Shown here piece after piece: positions 21,749 to 33,144 of a DNA stretch of 64,000 nucleotides. The notes under the pieces were generated by a model that was not told where the DNA came from, ran no database searches, and saw nothing but the letters and a program-made list of their open reading frames with translations. Position 1 is the first letter of the stretch; every line of letters starts with the position of its first letter. The DNA comes from Amphibalanus amphitrite (Eukaryota; Arthropoda; Thecostraca; Balanomorpha; Balanidae): NCBI RefSeq assembly GCF_019059575.1, contig NW_024881995.1, forward strand, positions 62,001-126,000, in the 5' to 3' direction. The translations under genes and the position numbers were made by a program.

Positions 21749-23385
21749 CAGTCGTCGAAACTTGTACGGACATTCCGTACAAGTTTTCGGGCCTTCCAAA
21801 ACTTGTACGGACACTGTCCGTAGTGTCCGTAGTGGTGGCGACGCCCATGCCTGGAGCTGGCTATATTCTCAGCGCTCCAATGGGGCCGCTTCATCACGTG
21901 ATTACAGCGCCGTCAGCGACGCGCTGATCCTTGCAATCGTCTCCCGGAGGGGGGAGGAGGAGGATAATCAGCCTAACGGTTCAAGATAATTACGTGCGCG
22001 GTGTGGCATCAAAATATCATAAATAATTGAAATGGCTAGAGGTGCAGACTGCAGTTAACTATAGTTCAGTCGATGACAGATAAGACCACAACTAGCTCTA
22101 TGATTGGACCCTATTGTTGATGCCTGGCGACGTGCGCTCGAGTATAGAGTGAAGTGTAGGTATGAATCCCTAGCAGCCTACGACGGAAGGGTGCAGTATC
22201 GAAAATCTCATAGCCATTTGTCTTGGCTGAAGGTCCTGTGGACATAAAGCATTTCTGATTAGGATAAAGATACTTAACAGCAGAACATTAGACTGGTGAT
22301 CGTGTCTCAGCCAGCCCGCACGCCACTGAGCGCTAAGTTATTACGCCGAAACAGTGTTGTACTGAAACTTCTCTCTATGCTAGTCAGTGCAACATAATAA
22401 CGTGTAGTTTTCAAAATATTATAGCAAATTTATGTATCAAGACGTGCTGTAACCTACATTGCATTCACTGAACGATAAGGCTAGAGAGAGCCCTTTGTTA
22501 TCACACTATTTTTTGTGTCTGGTGTCGTGCGCATAGGTATAAAGTGCAGGGTATAACTCAGTAGCAGCTTACGTTTTATCGGCACTGCCTGACATTAGAT
22601 CGGCATAGATTCGATTGCCCTACACACCCTTTATTTCATATTAGGTGTCATATTAGGTGACCAAAAACCAAACACGCTCATTTACCATCGGCAAAGTCGG
22701 CAAAGCCCATTGGCGGTGATCGGCAAATTTCAGTTCCGAAACAAACTGTGTTTGAATAGTTTGACTGAAAAATCTCTCAGCCCATCTGCTGATGGGAGTG
22801 TCGGCTGCTTTATTCTCAATTTTCCTCTCACCAACTCACCAAACTAACTGGGTGTCACAGCTCAAGCTATTATTGCGATTATTGGTGACCTGCCACATGC
22901 GTACATTAAAAGGCTTCGTTACCCTGTCAACTTTGACTGATTTTTGTAGAATAAGGAAGTAATCTAGCAACTCTGACTGACGCGGTTTCCGTACATGATA
23001 GAGTGTCCTACACGCTCATTATTTCATATTAGGCGTCGAACAAATTATGGCAAAGCCTGAGACCAAAAACCGAACACGTTTTCATCATCGGCAAATTCGG
23101 CAAATGCCATTCACAGTGATCGACGAAGCTCAGTTCCGAAACAAACCATGCTTTCGAATGGTTTGATTGAAAAATCACTCGGCCCATCTGCTAATTGGAA
23201 TGTCAGCTGCCTTATTCTCAATTTTCCTCTCAACCAACTCACCAAATCCAAACAAGGTACCATCGGCAAATTCGGCGAATCATATTGACTGTGAGACTGT
23301 GAGTGGAACACAACAAGAGGAAACTCACAGTGTGAGTTTCCACTCGGTGTGAGAGGAAAATTACGAATAATCGGTTAAAATAAAA
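21749..23385. other. Non-coding stretch with diverged direct repeat
   Basis: No gene is supported. 22618-22855 and 23008-23255 are diverged direct copies, about 400 bp apart, sharing CCTACAC, TTATTTCATATTAGG, CAGTTCCGAAACAAAC, CCCATCTGCT and TTATTCTCAATTTTCCTCTC in order. A short inverted repeat of ACTTGTACGGACA lies at about 21755-21815, at the right flank of the hAT insertion. Confidence 0.5.
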
Positions 23386-23525
23386 TAGGTTAGGTTAGGT
23401 TAGGTTAGGTTAGGTTAGGTTAGGTTAGGTTAGGTTAGGTTTAGGTTAGGTTTAGGTTAGGTTAGGTTAGGTTAGGTTAGGTAAGGTTAGGTTAGGTTAG
23501 GTTAGGTTAGGTTAGGTTAGGTTAG
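23386..23525. repeat. Interstitial (TTAGG)n telomere-type array
   Basis: About 140 bp of tandem AGGTT/TTAGG units with two AGGTTT variants and one AGGTA variant. TTAGG is the usual arthropod telomere repeat, so this supports an arthropod source. Being internal and short, it is an interstitial tract rather than a chromosome end. Confidence 0.95.
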
Positions 23526-23921
23526 TGTGTTCGAGCCCTTTTCCTTTATCCTCCCCGTGCCTATACTAGTTTCCTTTCCGACTTTTAAAGTATCCTCTGT
23601 CTGGTAGCCCGTCCTGGATCCTTCACATTGCGCTGTATAAACCGAGTTGATTTCGCCACCGTTTCGTCCTCGTGGTTGAGTTCCGCCCTATCTGCCGTCG
23701 TGTTCGTGGCGCCGCCACGTGTTGAGAGTGTTGGGAGTCGCCGCCGCCGCCGAAGAGAATATAAAGTAAAATCAATTCATCTCTTTCTTGACAACGAACC
23801 GGCTATTTTTATTGTTAATTCACCACATAGTCCTCCGCTGGCCGGATCAAGATTTGCTGTTGGTTGTTCTTTGCTTTGATTTTGATTGAGATTTTGATTT
23901 TGAGATTGAGATTGTGCCTTC

Positions 23922-24180
23922 CCCAGTAAACATGCCGACGTCGGCCCGACGTCGGCCGACGTCGGGGTGACGTCGGCAACTCGGCATCGGCATGCCGACG
24001 TCGGCCCGACGTCGGTCCAACCTCGGCACGACGTCGGCTGGATGTCGGATATGCCCGCATGTACCGACGTCCAGCCGAGGTCTAGCCGACGTCGGGCCGA
24101 CGTCGGACCGAGATCAATTGCTGAGGTCCAGCCGACATCGGGCCGACGTCGGGGCGACGTCGGACCGACATCGGCCGCTG
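23922..24180. mobile_element. CCCAGTAAACATG satellite element, one end visible
   Basis: It starts CCCAGTAAACATGCCGACGT and continues as a satellite of short palindromic words (GACGTC within CCGACGTCGG) to about 24178. No matching right end is seen, so it is probably truncated. A related, better-bounded copy lies at 24813-25109. The preceding 23526-23921 shows no supported gene. Confidence 0.65.
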
Positions 24181-24718
24181 TTTTGACCGTTAAAATAATA
24201 TAAAATACATGTTTTATGTTTCATAAAGAGCTTCTGTATTCAAAATATCCACAGGAAACTCAAATCTTCCTCCACGCCGCAACCCCCTGATCCGGACTGG
24301 ACGGGAAACTTTATCCCAATTGGGATTGCCCGTAAGCCGAGCTCGCCCGTAGCCGGGTGCGGTGAGTGCTTGGGGGCTGCTCGGCCTATCCTTTGGTCAG
24401 GCTCAGCCCCGGCAACTCACCAGGGCCGGGCCCAGTTCATATAGAAAGGCCAGTCGGCAAGTGTCACTTTGCCAAAGTGCCACTTATCAAAGGGACACTT
24501 TGGGAAACGTTGGTGCAGGTGTGTAAGAGTTGCTATATGAATCCATTGTGGAGTCGCTCTTTCCAATAAGTGTCACGTAACAGCAATGGGACCAGGGACT
24601 CTAGACCCGGGGTGCTCGCCAAGAAGACCAATGTCTCCATCCTATCATCCTTCCGGCTCTGAAATGGTCTTGTCAGACCGAAAGGGCATAACCCAATAAA
24701 ACAAACTACATTCGCTAT
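24181..24718. other. Stretch with nothing recognised
   Basis: GC-moderate sequence without convincing coding potential, splice-bounded exon or terminal repeats. Confidence 0.3.
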
Positions 24719-24812
24719 CTGGCTGCGTGGTGTGGTGGTTAGCGCACTAACTTCGCGTTCAAATGACACGAGGTTCGAATCCCATCGCCGGCCGATGCTT
24801 TTGGCGTGTTGT
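24719..24812 (+). mobile_element. tRNA-derived SINE head
   Basis: The sequence has an A-box-like TGGTGGTTAGCGCACTAAC and, about 45 bp downstream, a near-perfect B box GAGGTTCGAATCC, as in an RNA polymerase III internal promoter. The middle does not fold into a proper anticodon arm, so it is not a functional tRNA gene. The part from the B box onward (TCGAATCCC...GTTGTCCCA) recurs in diverged form at 24850-24889, just before another CCCAATAAACATG start. This suggests the tRNA-like head and the satellite element amplify together. Confidence 0.6.
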
Positions 24813-25109
24813 CCCAGTAAACATGCCGACGTCGGCGACTGGGGGGCTCGAATCCCGCCGCCGGTTGATATTTTTGGCGCGTTGTCCCAATAAACATGCC
24901 GACGTCGGCCCCGTCGGTCCAACGACAAACGATCTCGTCAACCTCGGCAAACGACCTCGGCCCGACGTCGGCTGGACTTCGGCTGGACGTCGGAACATGC
25001 GGGCATATCCGACGTCCAGCCGATGTCGGGCCGAGGTTGAACCGACGTTGGGCCGACGTCGGGCCGAGCCTCGGCCCGACGTCGGGCCGACGTCGGCATG
25101 TTTACTGGG
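24813..25109. mobile_element. CCCAGTAAACATG satellite element with both ends
   Basis: The outer left end CCCAGTAAACATGCCGACGT (24813), a second start CCCAATAAACATG (24886) and an inverse right end GACGTCGGCATGTTTACTGGG (25089-25109) bound a satellite of GACGTCGG words. Near 25000 is an internal larger inverted repeat. The ends match the 9272 and 14643 family (CCCAGYAAACATGCC) but the satellite differs. No clear target duplication; no coding capacity. Confidence 0.65.
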
Positions 25110-25121
25110 TTCAAGATTTGA

Positions 25122-25923
25122 GTGTTTCTGTCAAGAGCTGTGATGGAGGAAAGTGAACTGCGCCAGAAGCGAACCTTAGCCAGAGGTAAGGTAACCAGAC
25201 TTTTGCGTGACCTCTCTGCCAGTGATCAGTCGCAGGAGGATGAGCTGGCCCTACGCATTCACCACCTCGAGATGCATTATGAGCATATGCTACAGCTACA
25301 ATGTGAACTTGACAAACATGGGATTGAGGATGATAGCTCACACATGCAGGATGCGTATGATGGTCTCTTCAAGGCTAAGCGTGTTCTAGCCAGGCTCGAG
25401 AGGGGAGTAGCTTCTGCTCCAGTACTGCATGAGCGCCAGAGTGCTTTTAAACTTGAGCTAAAGCTGCCTAAGTTTGATGGAGCAGTTGACACATGGCCTG
25501 AGTTCTGGAACCTGTTCAAAACTGCTGTTCATGATAACAGAGCTTGTTCCCCAGTGGAAGAGTTTGTAAACTTGAAACTGTGCCTGACTGGGAGGGCGCA
25601 TGCAGCTATCCAGGGACTGCCGTTGACTGATGCTGGATATGTCAGGGCCATTGAAACCTACAGGAGAGGTTTGACCGTCCGGACCTGCTGAGGGAGTCAC
25701 TGATGCAGAGACTGTTGAACACTCGCTATGTCCCTGATGACCATGACCTTCTGCAGCTGCGTCAGATGGTGGATGGTTTGGTGTCTGATGTTCGTGCACT
25801 GGAGACGATGGGTGTGACTGCTGAGTCGTTTTCTGTGCTTCTCATGCCTGTGCTGAAGTCCTGTGTCCCAGAGACGTGGAAGCTGCAGTGGATGAGAGCG
25901 CAGGGTGGTGTCTCCGAGAACCT
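25122..25923 (+). pseudogene. BEL/Pao gag, first piece
   Basis: An N-terminal helical region (TRLLRDLSASDQ, then LALRIHHLEMHYEHM) is followed by the DUF1759-type signature LPKFDGAVDTWPEFWNLF, characteristic of BEL/Pao gag. The next part (DLLQLRQMVDGLVSDVRALE, then WKLQWMRA) is the usual continuation. The piece ends at the LINE insertion. It is a fossil and is broken. Confidence 0.8.
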
Positions 25924-28025
25924 TCTTCTTCTTCTCTTCGCACGTCACGTGGACGCGCCCGCAGGCGCGTCGGACGGGGGCTGGTCGAGCGGCGGCTCGG
26001 ACCGCCCCACCCGCCGAATGTAGTCGACTATCTTGCCGGCCGGCCCGGAAAGGACCTCGTCAAGGGATGGCAGGGCCCCCCCCCCGAGCCGGCGTCTCGT
26101 GGTGGCGAATGCTGGGCACTCGGTGAGAAGGTGGCGAACGGTGTCCTCGGCACCGCACTCCCGGCAGAGAGGGTCCGGGGTGAGCTCCAGGCGGTGGAGC
26201 GTCGCTCGTGCCAGGGGGCAGTAGCCGGTCCGCAACTGCGACACGGTCACTTGCCCCCAGCGCGGGAGGTATTGGAGTCCAGGCGTGGGCTGGGGGTGCG
26301 GGTGCCGGTGTGCACGCGTGGCCTGCATTTCCCTGGCGCGCTGCCGTATGGCGGTTCGGGCGCTGGCCAGATCGATGGGCGTCTCCGATTGGGCATACTC
26401 GGCCGCCGCACGGTTAGCCAGCCTGTCTGCCGCCTCGTTGCCGGCGATGTCGGCATGGCCTGGGACCCACTGGAGGATGATGGCCGTGTTCTGTTCCCCC
26501 AGTGAGTCCATCGCGGCCCAGACGCGCTCGGCGAGGACCAGCTGCTGGGCCTCCGGTCCGCGTTGGAGTAGCTGAAGGCCGGAGAGGGAGTCGGTGCACA
26601 GCAGACATGTCTTGATGCGGCTCCTGGTCTCCCCCGGTTGTGCCAGCAGACAGGTGAACGCCGCCAACATCGCTGCGAGTTCGGCCCGCATACTGCTGCA
26701 GACCGAGCCCGCCGGCACCAATGTCTCCACTTCGCGGTTCTCCCGGTGCAGCTGGATCAGCGCACCGCCGCCTCCGTCCCTGGTGCCGGACTTGGCGGAG
26801 CCGTCGGACCAGATGGTGCAGTCCGGGTTGACCATGGCTATCGCCTCGAGGGCGGCAGCTTTCCTCACGGCGGGTGGGTCGTCTCTTCTGTTGGCGCGCG
26901 GGAGGGAGAGGCGGAAGGTGACCGCGTCTGCTGGATTGGTCCACGGCGGCTGTTCCGGGACCAGGGCCAGCGGTTCCCGTGGGAGGTCCGCTAGACCCGC
27001 CTCCTTGGCCATCCACTGACTGACCCGCCGGAAGCACGGTTTGAAGGGCAGCGCCGTGTCCTCGCTCGGGGGGTCCGGCGGCGGTTCGCCGCGTCTTCTG
27101 GCCTCAGTGCGCGCTCGCTGCCAGGCCTCATGAGCCCTGTGCTTGAGGCGTGGGCGGACGTGTCGCTCGGTGAGGGCTCTGGCGGGGTCTCCTGGCGGCA
27201 GTCTGGCGAGTCGCTCCTGCTCCATTGCTGCTATTTCCCTGCCTCTCACTGCGAGTGGTGGCAGGCCGGCCTCGGTGATGAGGGTCTCCGAGTTTGTGAG
27301 GCGGATGCAGCCAGTGATCACTCTGGCGCACTTGTGCTGCTCTGCCTCGAGCCGGGCCCGCACGGAGGGTGCAGCGTGAGTGGAGTAGAGGGCAGCTCCG
27401 TAGTCGGCCACGCTGCGGATGTACGCGATGTAGGCCGCACGCAGCGTGGCTTGGTCACTGCCGTATGACCTGCCCGCCAGAGCTGTCAGACAGCGTCGGC
27501 GCTGTGCCATCCTCTTCTTCACTTCCTCGATGTGGTTGGTGAAAGTGAGCTGGCTGTCCAGGGTCAGCCCCAGGAAGGTCGGGTTCTTCTCGTGCGCGAG
27601 CTGGTCGCCTTTGAAGGTCAGTGTCGGGACGGCCTTTCCGTTGACCTCCTTGGCGTGTAGCGAGAAGGTGGTGAAGACGCACTTGCTTGGGCTGGCCTCG
27701 ACCTTCCACTTGTCCAGCCAGCGGGCGACTTGGTCCAGATCCGGTTGCAGCTGGTCGGCGCACGCCTGCAGCGAACGTCCAGTAGCCAGGAGGGCGGTAT
27801 CGTCCGCGTAGAGAGAGCGGGTGGTGTTGGTGTTGATGTCTTCATCGAGGTCATTGCAATAGATCAGCCACAGTAGCGGCGCCATCACGCTGCCCTGCGG
27901 GAGGCCCTCTTGGAAGACGCGCTGTGATGAGCGGGCGTTTCCCCACCTGACACGAGCACGCCTATCCGTGAGCAGGGCCTTCACCCACCGCGTGGCGCAG
28001 CCAGGGATGCCCATCTTCTCCATTT
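25924..28025 (-). mobile_element. RNase-H LINE inserted in BEL gag
   Basis: The minus-strand frame 28023-25945 (692 codons) is open through the insert. It starts inside the RT domain with EGLPQGSVMAPLLWLIY and the YADDTALLA box (near 27800). The thumb follows, then RNase H at about 26820-26400 with IWSDGSAKSG, MRAELAAML, LCTDSLSG and NEAADRLA, and a C-terminal knuckle (CRECGAEDTVRHLLTEC). The tail is a short GAAGAAGAAG run at the left. TCTCCGAGAACCT flanks it on both sides (25911-25923, 28026-28038). The endonuclease and first half of the RT are missing by 5' truncation. The open frame over its whole length suggests a young insertion. R1/I/LOA-type group; the exact clade is uncertain. Confidence 0.9.
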
Positions 28026-29836
28026 TCTCCGAGAACCTCCCAGACTTCCTGCAGTTTCTGCAGAAGGAGGTGCAGATGAGAGAGGATGCAGCTGCACAAG
28101 GGACACCAGCCGCCAGCCCAGCTGTTCACCAGAGTCAGCCGTCCCAGCCGAGATCAGCGAGGTCAGCCACCAGTGTCCTCAGGATACAAGGCAGGTCAGG
28201 CAGGGCTGGCTGGGTTTGTGGAGTGTGCCAGAATGGGAGGCATGGCCTCTCTGCATGCCCCACTTACAGGAGCATGGATGTTGCCTCACGCTGGAGGGCT
28301 GTCAGACTGGAGGGCCTGTGCTATCAGTGTCTGGGGCCTCACATGATGCGAGTGTGCACGAGCTCTGCATGTCCCAGGTGCGGTGAGGCTCACCACTCAT
28401 CTCTGCATGATGCGAGAGGGTCTGCTGCCCCTGTGCGCCCATCTGCTGCCTCTGTGCGCCCACCTGCTGCCCCTGTGCACATGTCTGCTGCCCCTGTGCG
28501 CCTGCCTGCTGCACCTGCACGCCAGGGCACTGCTCGTCCGTCGCCTGCTGTGCCCCACCCGCCTCGTGCTGTTGACCGCTCGATGCACGCTGTAACGTGT
28601 ACAGCGCCTGCTGCTGCTTCTGCATGGTCGCCTGGGTGGCCTGACCATCTGACCTTCCAGGACAGTCAGACGCCAACGTGGACAGGGAGAGCACCTGTTG
28701 AGCTGCCGCCTGGAGGTGAAGTGACTGGGCACGCCTCTGCCGTCGGCCCGTCCGTCCAGTCGCCCAGCGCAGCTGCCGTCCAGCCGCCCTGCCAAGCCAC
28801 CAGCCCTGGTGAGGGTAAGCGCCTTTACAATGTGAACGCTCAGAGCAGCTGCTTTGTTCAGACCGTGTTGGTAGAGGTCAGTGGACCGGGAGGTGTGTGC
28901 CAGGTGCGCGCACTCATCGATGGAGGCTCTGACTCTTCGTTCATCAGGTCGTCTCTAGCAGAGAAGTTGGGCCTGGAGACTGAGGAGCAGGGAGTCTTCG
29001 CCTGCGTCGGGTTCTTGGAGAGGACTGAGGAGGCCAGAGTCTACGACCGAGTGTCAGTTAAGTTGACTGGCAGACAAGGAGGTGAGGCCACACTGTCTTT
29101 TTGGAAAACTGATCGCCTGTGTGTACCTGTTGGGACGTACAGCCTGCCTGAGAACCTGTCGCTGCCCCCAAGTGTCGTGCTCGCTGACGACTACCGTGAG
29201 GGGCCTGTGGATCTGTTGATCGGGTGTGATCAGATCTACCAGGTTGTGATGTGGGACCAAAAGGAGGTTGGGCCCGGACTGCGCCTGATTGAGACGGTGT
29301 TTGGTCATGTTCTTCATGGGCAGGCACAGAACCAGCAGACCGGACAGAGGCGCGTCTACCGCTGTCAGTTGGCCGACGTGGAGAGGATGTGGAGCCTGGA
29401 CGCCGTGGGAATCTCGGCGAAGGAGACTGCAGACGAGGTGCCACCTGAGCCGACCTGGAACCCAGAGGAACAGCGCTACGAGATGGGTCTGCTCTGGAAG
29501 TCGGACAACAGGCCGGCCTCCAACCTGGCGTCTACGGAGCTACGCACCCGACGGCTGGTCTCCAAGATGAGTACCGATGAGCTCGACAGGTATGATCGTC
29601 ATATCTCCGAGTTGATTGCGAACGGTGTGGTTGAGGATGCTCCTCTCACAGATGACCCTGATGACGCCTTCTTCCTGCCGCACCGGGGTGTTGTCCGGGG
29701 TGATAAATTGAGAGTGGTCTTCGACGGGTCCGCTCCTGATGCCACCGGGAGGAGCCTAAATGAGTACCTGAGCCCGGGGGAGAACCTGTTGAGCCGTCTT
29801 CCCTCTGTCTTGCTGAGCTTCCGCACCAATGCTGTT
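28026..29836 (+). pseudogene. BEL/Pao gag end, protease and RT start
   Basis: After the LINE the frame carries a zinc-binding stretch (CGVCQNGRHGLSACPTY, then CYQCLGPHMMRVC and CPRCGEAHHSSLH). A repetitive SAAPVRLPAAP-type linker follows (about 28430-28540). An aspartic protease with RALIDGGSDSSFI comes next (near 28905), then the N-terminal RT with LRVVFDGSAPD (near 29710), a BEL/Pao signature. The piece stops at the Gypsy-B insertion. Fossil, broken. Confidence 0.85.
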
Positions 29837-30033
29837 TGTGAAACTTCCTTGAACGCCGCACGTACGACCGCGGTCCACACACACCGAGAGTCGATACCCA
29901 TCTGTGTATTTGGTCTTGGCCCGTGACCCACACCCCTTGTAACAGCTGACTCCGGCCACGACCGCGCCCCGCGCCGCTCCGATGGCAGAGGCGTACCCAG
30001 CTCGCACTCACGGGTCGAACATAAACGTTCACA
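29837..30033 (-). repeat. 3' LTR of Gypsy-B
   Basis: 197 bp, identical by eye to 49562-49758. The left flank is CTGTT, matched at 49759-49763. Confidence 0.9.
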
Positions 30034-30252
30034 TTATCTCCTCCTGCTTGTCTCCCGCAAGATAAGGCAGCAGTTCACTGGAATAAAGCGACTCTTTCTT
30101 AGCACCACATACAGCTACCTATAATACAGCAATTCAACAAGCACAATAACATACATGGGCGATACACTAAACATAATGTTCACATGTAACGGTGGAAACG
30201 AACGGCATCACCGTTTGTCGTTAAACGATGTCACGTCGTGTACATCGTTGAA

Positions 30253-32842
30253 CTAAACTGTTCTTTCCGTGACCGGCTTAACGAACTTTACATGTGTCGT
30301 CCACATTCGGCCTGTAGCAGGGTCCATGCATTCCAGATGACGTCTGCTAATCCACCTAACTACCACGAAAATCGGTGACCACGGAGGGACCATTTTCACT
30401 GAGACTCCCGGTCGGTAACTCTGGGTTTTAACTCTAATTTGATCGCCGGGTTTAATAAATGGCTCTCTAACCCCGCGTCTCAAATCATATCTGGCCTTTT
30501 GTTTCTGCTGCGAGGTCAGTGAATTGTCGCGAGCCCGTTTCAGTGTTCTGGAAAGGAGCCTGAGTTTCTCTTCCACAAAGTCCCCGGAATACGGCGAGAT
30601 CGTCTGGGAAACTAGTCGGTCGATGGGAGAATTGGGATGCCTGAGGTAAAACAAAAAGAACGGAGAATATTTATGACTTTCAGACATTTCGTGATTTAAC
30701 ACAACTCCCGGCAAATGTGTCTCCCAGTCTACGCCAAAGTCGTCTGAAAGCGTTCGCAGTCTACGCTTTATATCACGGTGACGTCTCTCTACCTTTCCGA
30801 TTCCTTCATGGTGTCCCCCCGACCGCGCTTCTGAGCTCTGTTCCCCAAAAATGACAAAAACGGCGAACCTTCCCGCTTTTCATGTTGCTACCGGCGTCAC
30901 ATTCGAGACGGCGCGGTGGGCCGAACATGAGAAACTGAGTGGAGAGTGCGTGGACCACATCGTCTGCTGAGCCGGACTGGAGGGGATAAAACGTCAGAAA
31001 GCCGGTGAACTTGTCAATGCATGTTAGAACCAGCGTTCTACCTGATATACGGCTAGCTGGCATATGCACTACATCAACGACCAGCTCATCTCCTGGACCG
31101 GCCGGCTGCTGTGGCAAAAGAGGAGGTGGCGGTGGGCCACGGTCATCTTTCTTAGCACTACACCGGGCACAGCTAGCCACGTAATTTTGGCAGTCCTTTC
31201 GAAGGCCCAGATACCAGATCCGTCGAGATACGACCTCATAAAGCTTTTCCCCGGCGCAGTGAGATCCGAATGAAGTATCGTGGTGCCTGTACAAAATTTC
31301 AAAACGTTTGGCGACCGGCCAGACCACTTGCATATGCTCGGCACCGGGAATGCAACGGCATAAAATGCCATTCACAAACTGAAATTGAGCGGCATTTTCA
31401 CGCTTCAACGCCGGAGGGCAGTACTTTGGCCACTTACCCCTACTGATTCGAAAGGCCAAAGCGCGGCAATACGTATCATGCTTTTGGTACCATATTAGTG
31501 CTGCCGGATCAATATCTATGTCCGCGATGCAATCTGTGGCGACAAAATTAACGAATTGGTCATCGTCAAAGGCATCACCACTGTCGTTTTGGTTGTTATC
31601 TGTCATAGTACCCGCGCTCTGAACCAACTTTGCCTGTGACCTGTCACCGGTCAAAGGCACAGACTCACCGGGTCTGTGTGGTCGCTGCCCAAGGCGGATC
31701 GAGTCAAGCTCCGGCGCATCTCCACTGTCAGTCAGCAGATGCTGGGCCGAATCAGAGTGACCGTGCCCTGCAGGTGTCGCGGCGGTCGCCTCAGCTTTTT
31801 GCATAGGTGACGCCACCGCACTGTTCGAGCTGCTCGCGGGCTGCTGGCCCCTTAGAACTGGTGCGGTCGCCTCAGCGCTTAGCGCCGGTGGCGCCACCGC
31901 ACTGTTCGAGCTGCTCGCGGGCTGATGGTCCGTTTGAACGTCATCACGTTCAGGGTCATTTTCATGAAGCCTAGATAGAAAGTCTACGTGTTGCATCTCT
32001 GAAGCACGTTTATGCTCAACTGTGAAATTGAACTGTCCAATGAATGAGCGCCATCGAGCAAGACGCGGATTCATGTTGTCTCGATTTGACAAGATTTTCA
32101 AGGCGCTTTTACAGCCGCATCGCCAGATAAATTTCTCTCCAGATAAGAATTTGTAAAAACGGCGCAGCCCCTGCATGAATGAGTACACCTCTAACTCATA
32201 AATGGTCCAATTTCGTTGCTGTCTATTGTATTTGCTGCCGTTGAAGGCAATAACTCTCTCCTGGCCGTTCTGCATCTGCGTCAGTACGTGGCCTGACCCA
32301 GTCATGCTCGAGTCGCTATATAGAATGAAGCAATCACCTTGTCTCGGATAAGCCAAAACCGGGCTGTTCAACAAGGCCGCGCGTAGCTGAATGAATGTCT
32401 GCTCAAGTTCCTCGTTCCAATAAAATGACGACGAATTTGCTAGGTCTATCAGTGGTTTCGAAATAGTGGAGAACGACTCGACAAATTTCCGGAACCAAGA
32501 GAAAAAACCATAAAGCTTCTTCGCTTCCTTAGTGGTCGGCGGTGGTTGGAGGTTTTGAATGCATTCAATACGCTCCGGTGAGATGGAGATGCCGTCTGGT
32601 GTGATCTGATGACCGAGATAATCGAGACGGGAAACACCAAATTTACATTTCGCGGGGCTTAATTTGAAACCTGCCTCTCTCAGCTTGCTCAGCACAGTGT
32701 TCAGCAACTTATAATGGGAATCTAGTCCGTCACTCACACATAGCACGTCATCAGCATATATGTACACACCAGGGATATCACCTAGTACTTTGTGCATAGC
32801 TTTATGCAGAAAATAACTAGACTGCTGGCAACCCATCACCAT
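30253..32842 (-). pseudogene. Gypsy-B pol: RT palm, RNase H, integrase
   Basis: Starts in the RT palm right after the LINE insertion (SYFLHKAMHKVLGD, then YIYADDVLCVSD near 32760). RT connection (LDYLGHQITPDG) and RNase H (LYSDSSMTGSGHVL, YELEVYSFMQGL) follow. A long Ser/Ala/Glu-rich linker with a repeated QPASSSNSAVA block (about 31800-31930) comes before the integrase zinc finger (HHDTSFGSHCAGEKL...CARCSAKK) and catalytic core (VVDVVHMPA...LECDAGSN). A C-terminal integrase part lies at 30253-30714 (SPFFLFYLRHPNSPIDRL). Fossil, broken. Confidence 0.85.
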
Positions 32843-33144
32843 ACGTTTTTATTATTATTATTATTGTTTATTCAGCATCGTCATGCGACAAAAAGATACA
32901 TACCCCCCCCCCCACCCACCCACACACACAGTTAATCAGCACTCAGGAGGTTAGTAGTCTTAACAGGCGCCGCGAGGCCTGACAGTTGCTTGCCAAAACC
33001 TTCTTCAAACTGTCTATAAGACCGCTTTCTTGGAGTGGTGCCCGGACTATGTCGTAATCGACGTACCCAGCAGCGATGTGCATGATAGCGCCGAAATTCC
33101 CACCACACAGATTATATACGTGGCCAATAAACGACCCATCCAAC

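Noticed and set aside
24719-24795. A functional tRNA gene
   Set aside because: A and B boxes are present but a proper anticodon arm and acceptor pairing are not; a SINE head fits better.
26414-27037. Overlapping frames opposite or out of phase with the LINE at 25924-28025
   Set aside because: Arg/Pro-rich composition typical of GC-rich shadow frames; the real frame is the 692-codon one.
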